DNA of 33,960 nt from Cytophagaceae bacterium (GCA_029237685.1 JAQZBV010000063.1:1-33960), one strand, 5' to 3'. Numbered from the stretch's first letter, positions 25,556-33,960 are shown. The notes: generated from the letters alone by a model not told the origin. Numbers and translations: made by a program.

Positions 25556-26438
25556 TTCTGCAAGCATAGGATTTATGAAGCTGTTGTCTCTGAAAACAGG
25601 CGCTTACGTGAAGTTGCTAAAGATGCGTTTGACTCTATTGGTGAGCTTTTCAGCCGCATTTGGTTATTTAGTTACCGGACATTCATGGTACAGCACCGAA
25701 TTTATATGGTTCATGCTCGGTGGGTTTTTAGTGATCGGTGCAAGCAATATCATCAATCAAATCTGGGAAAAAAATACGGATGCGCTGATGAGTCGTACGC
25801 ACCAAAGGCCGCTGGTCACCGGTGTTGTTTCTGTGAATGAAGCCATCGTTTTTACGTTGTTATTGGCCGCGACAGGCTTAGGGATTTTTGTATTTAAATT
25901 TAATTTGAATGCAGCCTTCTTATCCTTGGTTTCATTGCTGCTCTATGCATTTGCTTATACTCCTTTAAAAATTAAAAGTCCGATTGCTGTATTTGTAGGC
26001 GCCATTCCTGGGGCATTGCCACCTATGATTGGATGGGTAGCGGCTACAGGGCAGTACGGGTGGGAGCCGGGGATCTTGTTTGCCATTCAATTCTTCTGGC
26101 AATTTCCGCACTTCTGGGCCATCGCCTGGGTATTGGATGAAGATTATAAAAAGGCAGGCATCAAACTGCTGCCTTCTGCCGGTGGGAGAGACATGAAGAC
26201 GGCTTTCAACATTATGATCTATACGTTGCTGTTGATTCCTTTAGGTTTTATGCCTTACCTTATCGGCATGACAGGAATCAATTCTGCACTGGTCGCCATG
26301 GTAGCAGGTATTTTATTCCTTGCTCAAACCTTTTACCTGATGCGTGAAGGCACGAATAAAGCGGCGAAACTGATCATGTTCGGATCCTTTCTTTATTTGC
26401 CTATCGTACAAATTGCTTATTTATTAGATAAAATATAA
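25545..26438 (+). CDS. ctaB: Protoheme IX farnesyltransferase (heme O synthase)
   Basis: 297 residues of the UbiA prenyltransferase superfamily, with about nine helices. The first polyprenyl-binding motif is NQIWEKNTDALMSRTHQRPL (near 66-85) and the second is DEDYKKAGIKLLP (near 200). It joins farnesyl diphosphate to heme B to give heme O, the substrate of the preceding CtaA. Also called cyoE. The start lies inside the end of ctaA; the next gene follows after 5 bp, so the four genes are tightly coupled. Confidence 0.94.
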   Translation: MSSNSASIGFMKLLSLKTGAYVKLLKMRLTLLVSFSAAFGYLVTGHSWYSTEFIWFMLGGFLVIGASNIINQIWEKNTDALMSRTHQRPLVTGVVSVNEAIVFTLLLAATGLGIFVFKFNLNAAFLSLVSLLLYAFAYTPLKIKSPIAVFVGAIPGALPPMIGWVAATGQYGWEPGILFAIQFFWQFPHFWAIAWVLDEDYKKAGIKLLPSAGGRDMKTAFNIMIYTLLLIPLGFMPYLIGMTGINSALVAMVAGILFLAQTFYLMREGTNKAAKLIMFGSFLYLPIVQIAYLLDKI

Positions 26439-26443
26439 TCGTC

Positions 26444-27040
26444 ATGCAACAACCTGTAGACTCATCTGAATTTCCCGCTTATACCAGACCAGAAGTCGTC
26501 AACTCTAAAGTGATGATACTGGGATTATTCATCGTTACCAGTATCATGTTGTTTGCTGCCTTTACAAGTGCATACATCGTGCGCAAGGCAGATGGCGAAT
26601 GGTTACTGTTTTCATTGCCTGCTATATTTGCCTATAGCACCGCCATTATCTTGCTCAGCAGCGTCACCATGCAATGGGCTTATACCCTCGTAAAGAAAGG
26701 GGAGATAAATAAAGCAAAACCTGTCGTAGCTGTAACCTTTATTTTAGGCTTGGCATTCCTGTATGTGCAATACTTAGGATGGGGAGAACTAGTAGATATG
26801 AACGTTTTTTTGGGAGGAGACAGCAGCAATCCTGCAGGATCTTTCGTATACATCCTTTCTGGCGTACATGCTTTCCATTTGCTTACTGGATTGATATACA
26901 TACTGATAGTATTAGCCATGCTTTTCAGTGGAAAAATCACGAAAGAAAAATCGCTACAATTTAGCCTGTGCACCATATATTGGCACTTCTTAGATTTGCT
27001 TTGGATATATTTGTTTGTATTTTTACTGGTCAATAATTAA
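26444..27040 (+). CDS. Cytochrome c oxidase subunit III, first copy
   Basis: 198 residues, five helices, the short COX3 form. Family signatures are the first helix with VNSKVMILGLFIVTSIMLFAAFTSAYIVRK and the end YWHFLDLLWIYLFVFLL, with HAFHLLTG between. It stabilises subunit I and its oxygen channel. A second, longer COX3 gene follows directly. Having two tandem subunit III genes is common in Bacteroidota oxidase operons. Confidence 0.9.
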   Translation: MQQPVDSSEFPAYTRPEVVNSKVMILGLFIVTSIMLFAAFTSAYIVRKADGEWLLFSLPAIFAYSTAIILLSSVTMQWAYTLVKKGEINKAKPVVAVTFILGLAFLYVQYLGWGELVDMNVFLGGDSSNPAGSFVYILSGVHAFHLLTGLIYILIVLAMLFSGKITKEKSLQFSLCTIYWHFLDLLWIYLFVFLLVNN

Positions 27041-27063
27041 TTCGTAACAACTAACTATTTTAT

Positions 27064-27804
27064 ATGGCAACTGCTGCAATAGAAAAAGACAATAAAAACT
27101 TATGGGGTGGTGGGGTTGAACCCATGAAAGTCAGTTATGGCAAGCTCATGATGTGGTTTTTCCTTTTGTCTGATGCTCTTTCTTTTTCCGGGTTATTGAT
27201 CACTTACGGGATGATTAGATTTACCCATAGTGCATTTGAAGGAAAGATAGGAGATTTCGTTTTTTCTGATACCTATTGGCCAGTTCCTGAAAAAGTATTT
27301 ACTCACATTCCTTTTACACACGAGCCATTCCCATTGGTATTCGTAGGTATCATGACCTTTATCCTCATCATGAGTTCTGTGACGATGGTATTGGCTGTGG
27401 AAGCAGGTCATAGAAACGATAAAAATGACGTTCAGAAATGGATGTTATGGACGATCCTTGGCGGTATGGCTTTCGTAGGTTGCCAGGCTTGGGAATGGAC
27501 GATCTTCATCAACGGTTCTGAAGCAGGTAGAATGTTATATGACGGTACGATTTTCCACGGTGCAAACTTGAAGGCCAACGAATATGGACCTGTACCCTTC
27601 GCAGATTTATTCTTCTTCATTACAGGATTCCACGGTACACACGTAACATCCGGTATCATCATCAACATCATTGTATTCTACAATGTGGCGATAGGTACCT
27701 ACGAAAAAGTAGGACACTATGAAATGGTCGAAAAGGTTGGTCTATACTGGCACTTTGTAGACCTTGTTTGGGTATTCGTATTTACCTTCTTCTACTTGGT
27801 TTAA
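27064..27804 (+). CDS. Cytochrome c oxidase subunit III, second copy
   Basis: 246 residues, five helices. It shares the COX3 ends with the preceding gene (KLMMWFFLLSDALSFSGLL and YWHFVDLVWVFVFTFFYLV) and the FHGTHVTSG motif. A longer periplasmic loop lies between the first helices (about 60-95). The two copies are too different to be a recent duplication. Which one assembles with CoxA, or whether both do, cannot be told from the sequence. Confidence 0.9.
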   Translation: MATAAIEKDNKNLWGGGVEPMKVSYGKLMMWFFLLSDALSFSGLLITYGMIRFTHSAFEGKIGDFVFSDTYWPVPEKVFTHIPFTHEPFPLVFVGIMTFILIMSSVTMVLAVEAGHRNDKNDVQKWMLWTILGGMAFVGCQAWEWTIFINGSEAGRMLYDGTIFHGANLKANEYGPVPFADLFFFITGFHGTHVTSGIIINIIVFYNVAIGTYEKVGHYEMVEKVGLYWHFVDLVWVFVFTFFYLV

Positions 27805-27831
27805 TTCCTCACGACTTAATTATAAAATTAT

Positions 27832-28179
27832 ATGTCACACGCACACCACGACAGCGCACCAACATTACATGTTCATCCTAAAGATCCCGCAAAGATCCGT
27901 AAGGTATGGTTCACCGCCGGTATTTTGGCGGTAGTAACAGCTATAGAATTTATCTTGGCTTTCACGATGGAAAGAGGACCAGTATTGACTTCTATCTTCG
28001 TTATCCTGACATTCGTAAAAACGTTTTACATCGTAGGAGAGTTTATGCACTTGAAGTACGAAGTAAAAGTATTGATCTGGTCGATTGTATTGCCTGTCAT
28101 GTTCATCATCTGGCTGATTACAGCTTTGTTGATGGAAGGTGGTTATATCTTCGTAGAGCGCGCCGCAATATTCAACTAA
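27832..28179 (+). CDS. Cytochrome c oxidase subunit IV family protein
   Basis: 115 residues, three helices after a His-containing N-terminus (MSHAHHDSAPTLHVHPKDP). The helix pattern VWFTAGILAVVTAIEFILAF, TSIFVILTFVKTFYIVGEFMHLKYE and VLIWSIVLPVMFIIWLITALL matches the small bacterial subunit IV family, including the central FMHL. It is an assembly or stability subunit. The next gene starts 4 bp later. Confidence 0.87.
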   Translation: MSHAHHDSAPTLHVHPKDPAKIRKVWFTAGILAVVTAIEFILAFTMERGPVLTSIFVILTFVKTFYIVGEFMHLKYEVKVLIWSIVLPVMFIIWLITALLMEGGYIFVERAAIFN

Positions 28180-28183
28180 CATT

Positions 28184-28849
28184 ATGAAATTATCAATTAG
28201 GATCGGCCTGCTGTTTGTTATCATACTGCTGCCGATCCTTTTCATTTTATTCTTTAACTTATTTGGCGAGAATCATCATCGCCTTTTTATTTTTCAACCC
28301 ATTGATTCGGTAGCAACGGAACAAGGGTATAAAGTAACAAAAGCCTATACCGTTCCTTCCTTTCAATTGACGTCAGAAGAAGGCAAGCCCTTTTCATCTG
28401 AAAGTTTAAAAGGTAAAATATTCATCGTCAATTTTATTTTCACCCGTTGTGAGGCACAATGTAAAGACATGTCCAATCAACTGATCAGAGTACAGGAGGC
28501 TTTTAAGGATAGAAAGGATGTATCGATCGTTTCTATCACTGTTGACCCTGAATACGACACGGCAAGTGTGTTAAAAGAGTATGCTCAGGCACACCAGGCC
28601 ATTCCTGGCAAGTGGTTGTTTTTGACAGGTGAGAAAGAATACATTTATAATTTGGGACAAACGGGTTTCTTCGTTTCTACCATGGAAGAAAAGGACCAAC
28701 CCTTAAGTTTCCTTCACAGTGAAAAATTCATTCTGGTGGATCAGAAAGGATGGATTCGCGGATTTTACGACGGTACTGATCAAAAAGAAGTGGACCGTCT
28801 GATCACAGAAATAAAAGTATTAGAAGACATCGATAAGAATGGAAATTAA
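28184..28849 (+). CDS. SCO1/SenC copper-delivery protein
   Basis: 221 residues. One N-terminal helix (5-27) anchors a thioredoxin-fold domain in the periplasm. Copper ligands are Cys89 and Cys93 (TRCEAQC) and His178 (SFLHSEKF). SCO proteins deliver copper to, or reduce, the CuA site of subunit II, which fits the place in the cox operon. It overlaps the DUF420 gene by 11 bp. Confidence 0.92.
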   Translation: MKLSIRIGLLFVIILLPILFILFFNLFGENHHRLFIFQPIDSVATEQGYKVTKAYTVPSFQLTSEEGKPFSSESLKGKIFIVNFIFTRCEAQCKDMSNQLIRVQEAFKDRKDVSIVSITVDPEYDTASVLKEYAQAHQAIPGKWLFLTGEKEYIYNLGQTGFFVSTMEEKDQPLSFLHSEKFILVDQKGWIRGFYDGTDQKEVDRLITEIKVLEDIDKNGN

Positions 28850-29366
28850 ATGGGTCTCTCGTAAGTTGGTGAATGCGGTATCTATCGCTATTCCTTTGGT
28901 AGTAGCCTTGTTGCTGGGCATTCGAGTGAAGTTCGATTTAGGAGTCTGGACAAAGTATTTGCCCCATTTGAATGCCGTGTTGAATTCCGCCACAGCTGTA
29001 CTATTAGTTGCCGGTTGGTTTGCCATCAAAAGCAATAAAAGAGAATGGCACAGAAAGCTCATGACCATGGCTTTTTACTGCGGCTCTGTTTTTCTGGTGA
29101 CCTACGTGTTGTACCATTTCTCCAATCAGTCGACACATTTCGGTGGAGCAGGAATCATTAAGTATATTTATTACACCTTATTGATTTCACACATCACCTT
29201 AGCGGCTATTGTTGTTTACTTTGTATTGATGGCCATGTATTTTGCCTTGAACGGTCAGTTTGAAGAGCATAAACGCATTGTGAAATGGGGACATCCCATC
29301 TGGTTATACGTGTCTGTAACGGGCGTTATCGTATACCTGATGATCAGCCCTTATTATGTATATTAA
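28839..29366 (+). CDS. DUF420 membrane protein
   Basis: 175 residues, five helices. It has the DUF420 pattern: HLNAVLNSATAVLLVAGWFAI, KREWHRKLMTMAF, LYHFSN, ISHITLAAIV and HKRIVKWGHPIWLYVSVTGVIVYLM. Histidines conserved in the helices could bind heme or copper. The family (CtaM/YozB-like) is found in cox operons and is linked to oxidase assembly. The exact step is not known here. Confidence 0.87.
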   Translation: MEIKWVSRKLVNAVSIAIPLVVALLLGIRVKFDLGVWTKYLPHLNAVLNSATAVLLVAGWFAIKSNKREWHRKLMTMAFYCGSVFLVTYVLYHFSNQSTHFGGAGIIKYIYYTLLISHITLAAIVVYFVLMAMYFALNGQFEEHKRIVKWGHPIWLYVSVTGVIVYLMISPYYVY

Positions 29367-29370
29367 ATCA

Positions 29371-29634
29371 ATGAAAGCCATGAAAAGAACCTCCTTGTTG
29401 ATTGTTGCTGCCGTTGTATTGATGGTATTGGCATCTTCTGTTGATGTGGCCGCTCAGTGTGCCATGTGCAAAGCTACGGTAACAGAGAATGTCATTTCCG
29501 GAAAAGGGAAGGGACAAGGGTTGAACTCAGGTATCTTGTATTTGATGGCCTTCCCTTATATCATCGCTTCTGTGTTTGGTTTTTTTTGGTACAGAGCGTA
29601 TAAGAAGAAGCAACAGACTGCACTGTCTAAATAG
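29371..29634 (+). CDS. Small membrane protein with CxxC, end of the cox operon
   Basis: About 87 residues from the ATG at 29371. Earlier and later ATGs (29356, 29380) are possible, the first overlapping the end of the DUF420 gene. A signal peptide (LLIVAAVVLMVLASSVDVAAQ) is followed at once by CAMCKATVTENVISGKGKGQG, then a second helix (GILYLMAFPYIIASVFGFFWY) and a basic tail. The CxxC lies just outside the membrane. As the last gene of an oxidase operon it may bind copper or act in thiol redox chemistry during assembly; this is inference and I know no characterised homologue. Confidence 0.7.
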   Translation: MKAMKRTSLLIVAAVVLMVLASSVDVAAQCAMCKATVTENVISGKGKGQGLNSGILYLMAFPYIIASVFGFFWYRAYKKKQQTALSK

Positions 29635-29701
29635 AAGCTAGAGCTAGGAGGTACGAGCTAGGTGTTCGTCCCTCCTTGCTCCTAGCTTGTACCTCCTAGC
29701 T
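29635..29701. repeat. Heptad-periodic long inverted repeat after the cox operon
   Basis: The first base follows the TAG of the last operon gene. Left arm 29642-29662 pairs with right arm 29681-29701 over 21 positions, with a single G-T pair, around an 18-base loop. The left arm is made of 7-bp units AGCTAGG AGGTACG AGCTAGG. No T-run follows, but a stem this strong could still stop or slow transcription or protect the 3' end of the mRNA. Confidence 0.8.
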
Positions 29702-29742
29702 TATTTCCTTGGATTTTAGTAAATTGAAATAAAAAGCGGGCT

Positions 29743-31833
29743 TTGCAGAATAAGAAACAATTTTTGTGGACATCCTTAGCGTTCACGGGCATCATGTTTT
29801 TGATTGCTGCGGGAGCTATATGGCATCCTCACCTTTCATTTTTTAAGCAGGAGCCGGAGAGAATAGTGCAGCAAAAAGTACAGGCACAACTTCATAAACT
29901 CGATCGTGTCAATCACAAAGTCACTGATTACCTGTCTTCAAAAGGAGAAGAGTCAAAGATTTATTTTTATGAAATAGAACAAGAGGTAGAAGGGCAGTGG
30001 GTTTGTATCTACAGGAATAAAGAATTGATTTACTGGTCCACTTATCAATATGTTCCACATTGGAAAAACATAGAGCATGTTGATCGTGCCGGTGTAATCT
30101 CTGATGCCAAAGGGAAATATCTTACGTATAGAACCCATGTTACAAAAGCGCAGGTGCAGTACGATGTTGTCTCTGTATACCCTTTGTATAGGGAGTATCC
30201 GATAGAGAACAACTATTTGAGATCAGGGACAGATAGACGTATCTTCGACAGTGATCGTGGGCGCATTGTGGTAGATCCAACCAGTGGCTGGGTAAATATC
30301 AACGATAAAGAGGGGCGTTTTTTGTTTGCGTATGAATTGGAACAAAACAATAAATTTCAAACCTCAGTATTCGTCTCTCTGCTGTTGTTGAGCTTTGCGG
30401 CTTATCTCTTTTGGCTTTTCACGGGAATCAACCAATGGTACCTGGAAGGGAAAGCTTATGGATTCGAAAAGTCTTTATTGCTCTTATTGCTTTTCGGTGT
30501 CAGCTACAAACTACTTCTGTACAGTTTATTCCGCCTATCCTTATTGGATGGATTGGTATTGTTTGATCCTTCTCATTTCGCTTATTCTATATTGTCTCCT
30601 TCTATTGGTGACTTCTTTATCAATACACTGTTTGGTTGTTTAGTATGTGCTTTCATTTATAAGCATTATGCTTCTTTTGTATGGGTGAAAGAATTGTTGC
30701 TGTTGCACGACAGCTTGAGGTACAGTGTAGTCTGTATCCTGGTAATAATCAGTTTCGGCATGTTTGTAGAAGTATATTACATCGTAGATATTCTGCAGCG
30801 GCATTCACAGGCGGTCATGGACATTACAGCGAGTGTCGATTTTGATTGGCTGCGTATCCTCTCTGTGTTGATCATACTACTTATTGGATTGAGTTATTAT
30901 TACATCAACCATACGGTTATACGACTGGCCGTTCAATTGACTTCTATAAAGAACATCGTCATTATAGTTGCCGGGATTACCTTGATGCTCGCTGGTTTAT
31001 TGTGGTTTACCTACGACGGCTCTTTCTTTTTACCCTTGATTCATTTGACATTTCTTTTGATCATGCTGTATACAGGCTATATCAAAGAAGTCTCCTTGAT
31101 GCGTTATCAGGCTTATTTGTATTTCTTTTTTTATGCCATAGAGATCGCCGCTATACTGGCGTTCGCGGTGCAGGGTTTTTATGTTGAAAAACTTAATCGT
31201 GACAAAGAAAAGTACTACTACCAATTATTTGTAGATAATGACATACAAGGAGAATACTTGCTGCACGATGCATTGGATCATATCGCTAAGGATGCTTACC
31301 TGAAGAATGTGATGTTATCACCTTTCGGTGACAAAGAAGAACAGGTGGAGCGTAAGATTAGAAAGATTCACTTGTCGAATTATTTTGACAAGTTCGACAT
31401 TAACGTTTTTCTATTTGATGCCAATGAAAAGAACTATATCGACACGACAGGTAAAAACGACCTGAATCGTTTTCAGAATAATTTTTTCATTAAGAAGTTC
31501 AGAACACAATTTTCTAATATTTACTTAGTGGAAGAAGCCTCTAAATCAGAGGCCAAGAAGTATTTTTGCTACCAGCCGATCCTATATGGTAAAATCATAT
31601 TGGGTTATGTGGTCATTGAATTGAAGTATAAGAAAATTCAACCCAATAGTGTCTATCCTGAACTTTTGGTAGATCGGAAGTATAAAAAGAATGTTCCTGA
31701 AGGGGAATACAATTACGCGGTATACGAAAACGATAAATTAATTTATTCCAGTGGTGTGCTCAATTATTACAGCACCTTGAATAAAGAGGATAGAAGACAA
31801 TTTCGGAAGCCTCTCGTTTTAATGTATTGGTGA
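29743..31833 (+). CDS. Membrane sensor region of a large histidine kinase (5' ORF)
   Basis: 696 residues from a TTG at 29743; no ATG lies near. Helix 1 (8-27) and a periplasmic domain of about 170 residues are followed by seven or eight helices (about 205-470) and a second extracytoplasmic PAS/CACHE-like domain (about 485-680). No kinase motifs are present. The last 12 residues (RQFRKPLVLMYW) look out of frame. One extra T in the TTT at 31801-31803 would continue the reading as QFSEASRFNVLVTNFSFYF into the next ORF. I therefore read this as the sensor half of one ~1200-residue kinase, though a true split with a GTGA overlap is possible. Confidence 0.75.
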   Translation: MQNKKQFLWTSLAFTGIMFLIAAGAIWHPHLSFFKQEPERIVQQKVQAQLHKLDRVNHKVTDYLSSKGEESKIYFYEIEQEVEGQWVCIYRNKELIYWSTYQYVPHWKNIEHVDRAGVISDAKGKYLTYRTHVTKAQVQYDVVSVYPLYREYPIENNYLRSGTDRRIFDSDRGRIVVDPTSGWVNINDKEGRFLFAYELEQNNKFQTSVFVSLLLLSFAAYLFWLFTGINQWYLEGKAYGFEKSLLLLLLFGVSYKLLLYSLFRLSLLDGLVLFDPSHFAYSILSPSIGDFFINTLFGCLVCAFIYKHYASFVWVKELLLLHDSLRYSVVCILVIISFGMFVEVYYIVDILQRHSQAVMDITASVDFDWLRILSVLIILLIGLSYYYINHTVIRLAVQLTSIKNIVIIVAGITLMLAGLLWFTYDGSFFLPLIHLTFLLIMLYTGYIKEVSLMRYQAYLYFFFYAIEIAAILAFAVQGFYVEKLNRDKEKYYYQLFVDNDIQGEYLLHDALDHIAKDAYLKNVMLSPFGDKEEQVERKIRKIHLSNYFDKFDINVFLFDANEKNYIDTTGKNDLNRFQNNFFIKKFRTQFSNIYLVEEASKSEAKKYFCYQPILYGKIILGYVVIELKYKKIQPNSVYPELLVDRKYKKNVPEGEYNYAVYENDKLIYSSGVLNYYSTLNKEDRRQFRKPLVLMYW

Positions 31834-33368
31834 CGAATTTTTCATTTTACTTTATCATTAACGTCTTTATTTTATTGATGCTGGTATTGGTGAATCTGAT
31901 CTTATTCAGATTCTCAAAGAAATCTGTGAGCTATGCTTCCCGTATACAAGTATACATTAACATTGCCTTCTTCCTGCCACTTTCTATCATGAGCATTGTT
32001 TCATTGAGTGTCATCACCAATAATTACCTCGATGGTTTAAATAAAAAAATTACAGGTACTGCAGAAGATATCTCAGTTTTGGTTGCAGGCATCCTGGATC
32101 AGAATAAAGGAAAAACCATTGGCTGGGCGCATACACAGGATAAGATCAATGATTTGTCGCGCTATTCAGAAGTGGATTTAAATGTGTATACCAACAAAGG
32201 AGTGCTATATTATTCCAATCAACAAGATATTTATAAGAAGGAAATCGTATCCCGTCAACTCAACCCGGATGCTTATTCTGCTATTTTAGAACAACGCAAC
32301 CAAGCTATTTTGCTGACTGAACACATCGGAGAGTTAGATTTTAAAATGGTCTACACGGCCATTCGTTCACAAGAAAGCGGTTTGATCTATGGCGTATTGA
32401 GTGTGCCATTTTTCGAATCAAAAAATGAATTGGATCATCAGTTGATACAGGTATTGAATACCATCATGAACTTATTTTCTTTTACGTTTATCGCTTTATT
32501 GATTCTGTCTTATTTTGCTTCCCGCTACCTGACGTATCCTTTGCACATGATTACCAATAAACTGAGTCGTATTTCATTGACCGCAGAGAACGAACCGTTG
32601 CAATGGACAGGTGACGATGAAATCGGACAATTGATCTCACAATACAACAGCATGCTTAAAGTATTGGAAGAGAATAAAAAAATGCTGTCCCGTACGGAGA
32701 AAGAATCAGCCTGGAGAGAGATGGCCAAGCAAGTAGCGCACGAGATCAAGAATCCATTGACACCGATGAAACTCAGTTTGCAGCATTTGATCCGCAGAAT
32801 TGACGATGAGAAGGAATTGCCTTTGTCTCATAAAGAAGGCATATTGAATACCATTCATTCCTTGCTGTCACAGATTGACAACTTAAGTGATATTGCCGGC
32901 TCATTCTCCGCCTTTGCCAAGCTGCCGGAACCGATCATGGAATCCTTCGACCTGACGGCACTGGTAAAAGACATTTCCATGTTTTATGCGTCCTCCAGTC
33001 CTTTAACATTGGATATGCAGCACAAAGAACCTCTTTTCATCAAAGGTGACCAAGGCTGGATGCACAATGTGCTGAATAATTTGATCATTAATGCTTACCA
33101 GTCTATTCCGGCGCAACAAAAAGCAAAAGTGACATTAGGGTATACCTTTCAGGGAGATTCCGTATTAATCTACATCAAAGACAACGGAACAGGAATACCC
33201 GAAGAAATCAGAGAAAAGGTCTTTCAGCCGAATTTCAGCACAAAATTCGCGGGATCCGGCATCGGTCTGGCCTTGGCTAAACGTGGCGTGGAATATATGG
33301 GAGGTAAAATTTGGTTTGAGACAATGCAGGATCAGGGTACCACGTTTTACATACTCTTACCCCTCTAA
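31827..33368 (+). CDS. Histidine kinase (HAMP, HisKA, HATPase), 3' ORF
   Basis: 513 residues, counting from TTG at 31827; GTG at 31830 overlaps the preceding stop as GTGA. Helix 1 (about 8-28) and another at 45-65 are followed by an extracytoplasmic sensor region (66-205), a helix (214-233), HAMP (about 234-290), the HisKA H-box with His305 (VAHEIKNPLTPMKLSLQHL), an N-box (NNLIINAYQS), G1 (DNGTGIPEEI), an F-box (FQPNFSTK) and G2 (GSGIGLALAK). All ATP-binding and phosphorylation motifs are intact. The NPLTPMKLS type of H-box is seen in NtrY-like kinases. No response regulator lies beside it. It is probably the 3' half of the gene above. Confidence 0.88.
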   Translation: MVTNFSFYFIINVFILLMLVLVNLILFRFSKKSVSYASRIQVYINIAFFLPLSIMSIVSLSVITNNYLDGLNKKITGTAEDISVLVAGILDQNKGKTIGWAHTQDKINDLSRYSEVDLNVYTNKGVLYYSNQQDIYKKEIVSRQLNPDAYSAILEQRNQAILLTEHIGELDFKMVYTAIRSQESGLIYGVLSVPFFESKNELDHQLIQVLNTIMNLFSFTFIALLILSYFASRYLTYPLHMITNKLSRISLTAENEPLQWTGDDEIGQLISQYNSMLKVLEENKKMLSRTEKESAWREMAKQVAHEIKNPLTPMKLSLQHLIRRIDDEKELPLSHKEGILNTIHSLLSQIDNLSDIAGSFSAFAKLPEPIMESFDLTALVKDISMFYASSSPLTLDMQHKEPLFIKGDQGWMHNVLNNLIINAYQSIPAQQKAKVTLGYTFQGDSVLIYIKDNGTGIPEEIREKVFQPNFSTKFAGSGIGLALAKRGVEYMGGKIWFETMQDQGTTFYILLPL

Positions 33369-33377
33369 TTGCTAACG

Positions 33378-33960
33378 ATGGCGCGACTGCTCGCTGTACT
33401 GTTTTTTTTCGTACTAAGCCCTAGGATACTGTACGCACAGATCAATAATGTGCGTTGCAAATGGGTCAAGGTTCAAGGTACATCAGATCTGCAGCTTGAT
33501 ACGAGCACCGTTCTTCCTTCCTCCATAAGTGTTACAGGAGGAGGTGATTCTCTTCGTTTAACTTATGATCCCAATACAGGCAAAGCTTCATGGTCAGGCA
33601 ACTCTGCTGCGGATTCGGTTTTAGTTTGTTACAGAGTTTTATCTTCCGATTTGTCTTCGCGTTATTACAAACGTAGTTTAAAACAATACGATACACTCGG
33701 ATACTTCCGCGACGATCCCTATTACAACAGGCAGTTTCAGGGGCGCAAGGAAGAATTGTTTTCTTCTCCCGGAATCAATAAAACAGGTACTATTTCTCGA
33801 GGCATCTCTGTTGGTAACAACCAAAGTGTGTTTGTCAACTCGGTGTTGAACTTACAACTGGAAGGGAAATTGACAGATGACGTGAGCATTATCGCTAGTA
33901 TTTCCGATCAGAATATTCCTTTTCAACCGGAAGGTAATACACAGCAACTGCAACAATTCG
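33378..33960 (+). CDS. Large outer-membrane or surface protein, 5' part only
   Basis: 194 codons are visible before the window ends. The start ATG is 9 bp after the kinase stop. The signal peptide is MARLLAVLFFFVLSPRILYAQ. Downstream, GTISRGISVGNNQSVFVNSVLN and LQLEGKLTDDVSIIASISDQ, then NIPFQPEGNTQQLQQF, have the alternating pattern of outer-membrane beta strands and resemble a large uncharacterised Bacteroidota protein family that I recognise by pattern only. The short gap suggests cotranscription with the kinase. Function unknown. Confidence 0.7.
   Translation, partial: MARLLAVLFFFVLSPRILYAQINNVRCKWVKVQGTSDLQLDTSTVLPSSISVTGGGDSLRLTYDPNTGKASWSGNSAADSVLVCYRVLSSDLSSRYYKRSLKQYDTLGYFRDDPYYNRQFQGRKEELFSSPGINKTGTISRGISVGNNQSVFVNSVLNLQLEGKLTDDVSIIASISDQNIPFQPEGNTQQLQQF

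Noticed and set aside
26444-27804. Tandem subunit III genes as a recent duplication or a broken single gene
   Set aside because: The two proteins are each complete with start and end signatures and differ widely, so they are old paralogues.

Overview
The window reads as chromosomal DNA of a free-living aerobic member of the Bacteroidota, most likely a Cytophagales-type organism; I do not assert a genus. The grounds are: an alternative complex III (Act) operon joined to an A1-type cytochrome c oxidase; a DUF5103 plug protein of the type IX secretion system; secreted proteins with SprB-like repeats; a PUR-type DUF3276 protein; and promoters of the Bacteroidota form (TTTG, 19-20 bp, TAnnTTTG). 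There is no rRNA, tRNA, CRISPR array, insertion sequence or prophage gene that I can see.

Layout. 1-845 (-): a small one-domain SprB-like protein coupled by an ATGA overlap to the start of a large SprB-repeat protein that leaves the window. 1132-3399 (+): mitochondrial-type aconitase. 3549-4891 (-): a stand-alone receiver protein and a DUF58 protein. 5055-7473 (+): a PUR-like nucleic-acid-binding protein, YchF, and a solitary Cas6-like endoribonuclease. 7480-10862 (-): the T9SS plug protein and an ABC-F ATPase. 11035-12605: dCMP deaminase (+) facing MurB (-), whose N-terminal coding region looks damaged.

12961-29634 (+) is one compact respiratory operon behind a near-consensus promoter. The order is actABCDEF, coxB, coxA, ctaA (heme A synthase), ctaB (heme O synthase), two subunit III genes, subunit IV, a SCO copper-delivery protein, a DUF420 membrane protein and a small CxxC membrane protein. 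Together they make a quinol:cytochrome c oxidoreductase, the terminal oxidase it feeds, and the heme and copper supply for that oxidase.

29743-33368 (+) holds a multi-membrane sensor region and a histidine kinase. They sit in adjacent frames and look like one ~1200-residue kinase split by a missing base. From 33378 a large outer-membrane or surface protein begins and runs off the end.

What gene content does not explain is the non-coding DNA around stop codons. Seven-bp-periodic arrays sit directly behind the stop codons of at least four genes. Two separate families of paired inverted palindromes (REP doublet or REPIN-like) lie near 8.8 kb and 11.5 kb. With the solitary Cas6, the hexaheme ActA and the two broken-looking genes, these are the points most worth a second look.
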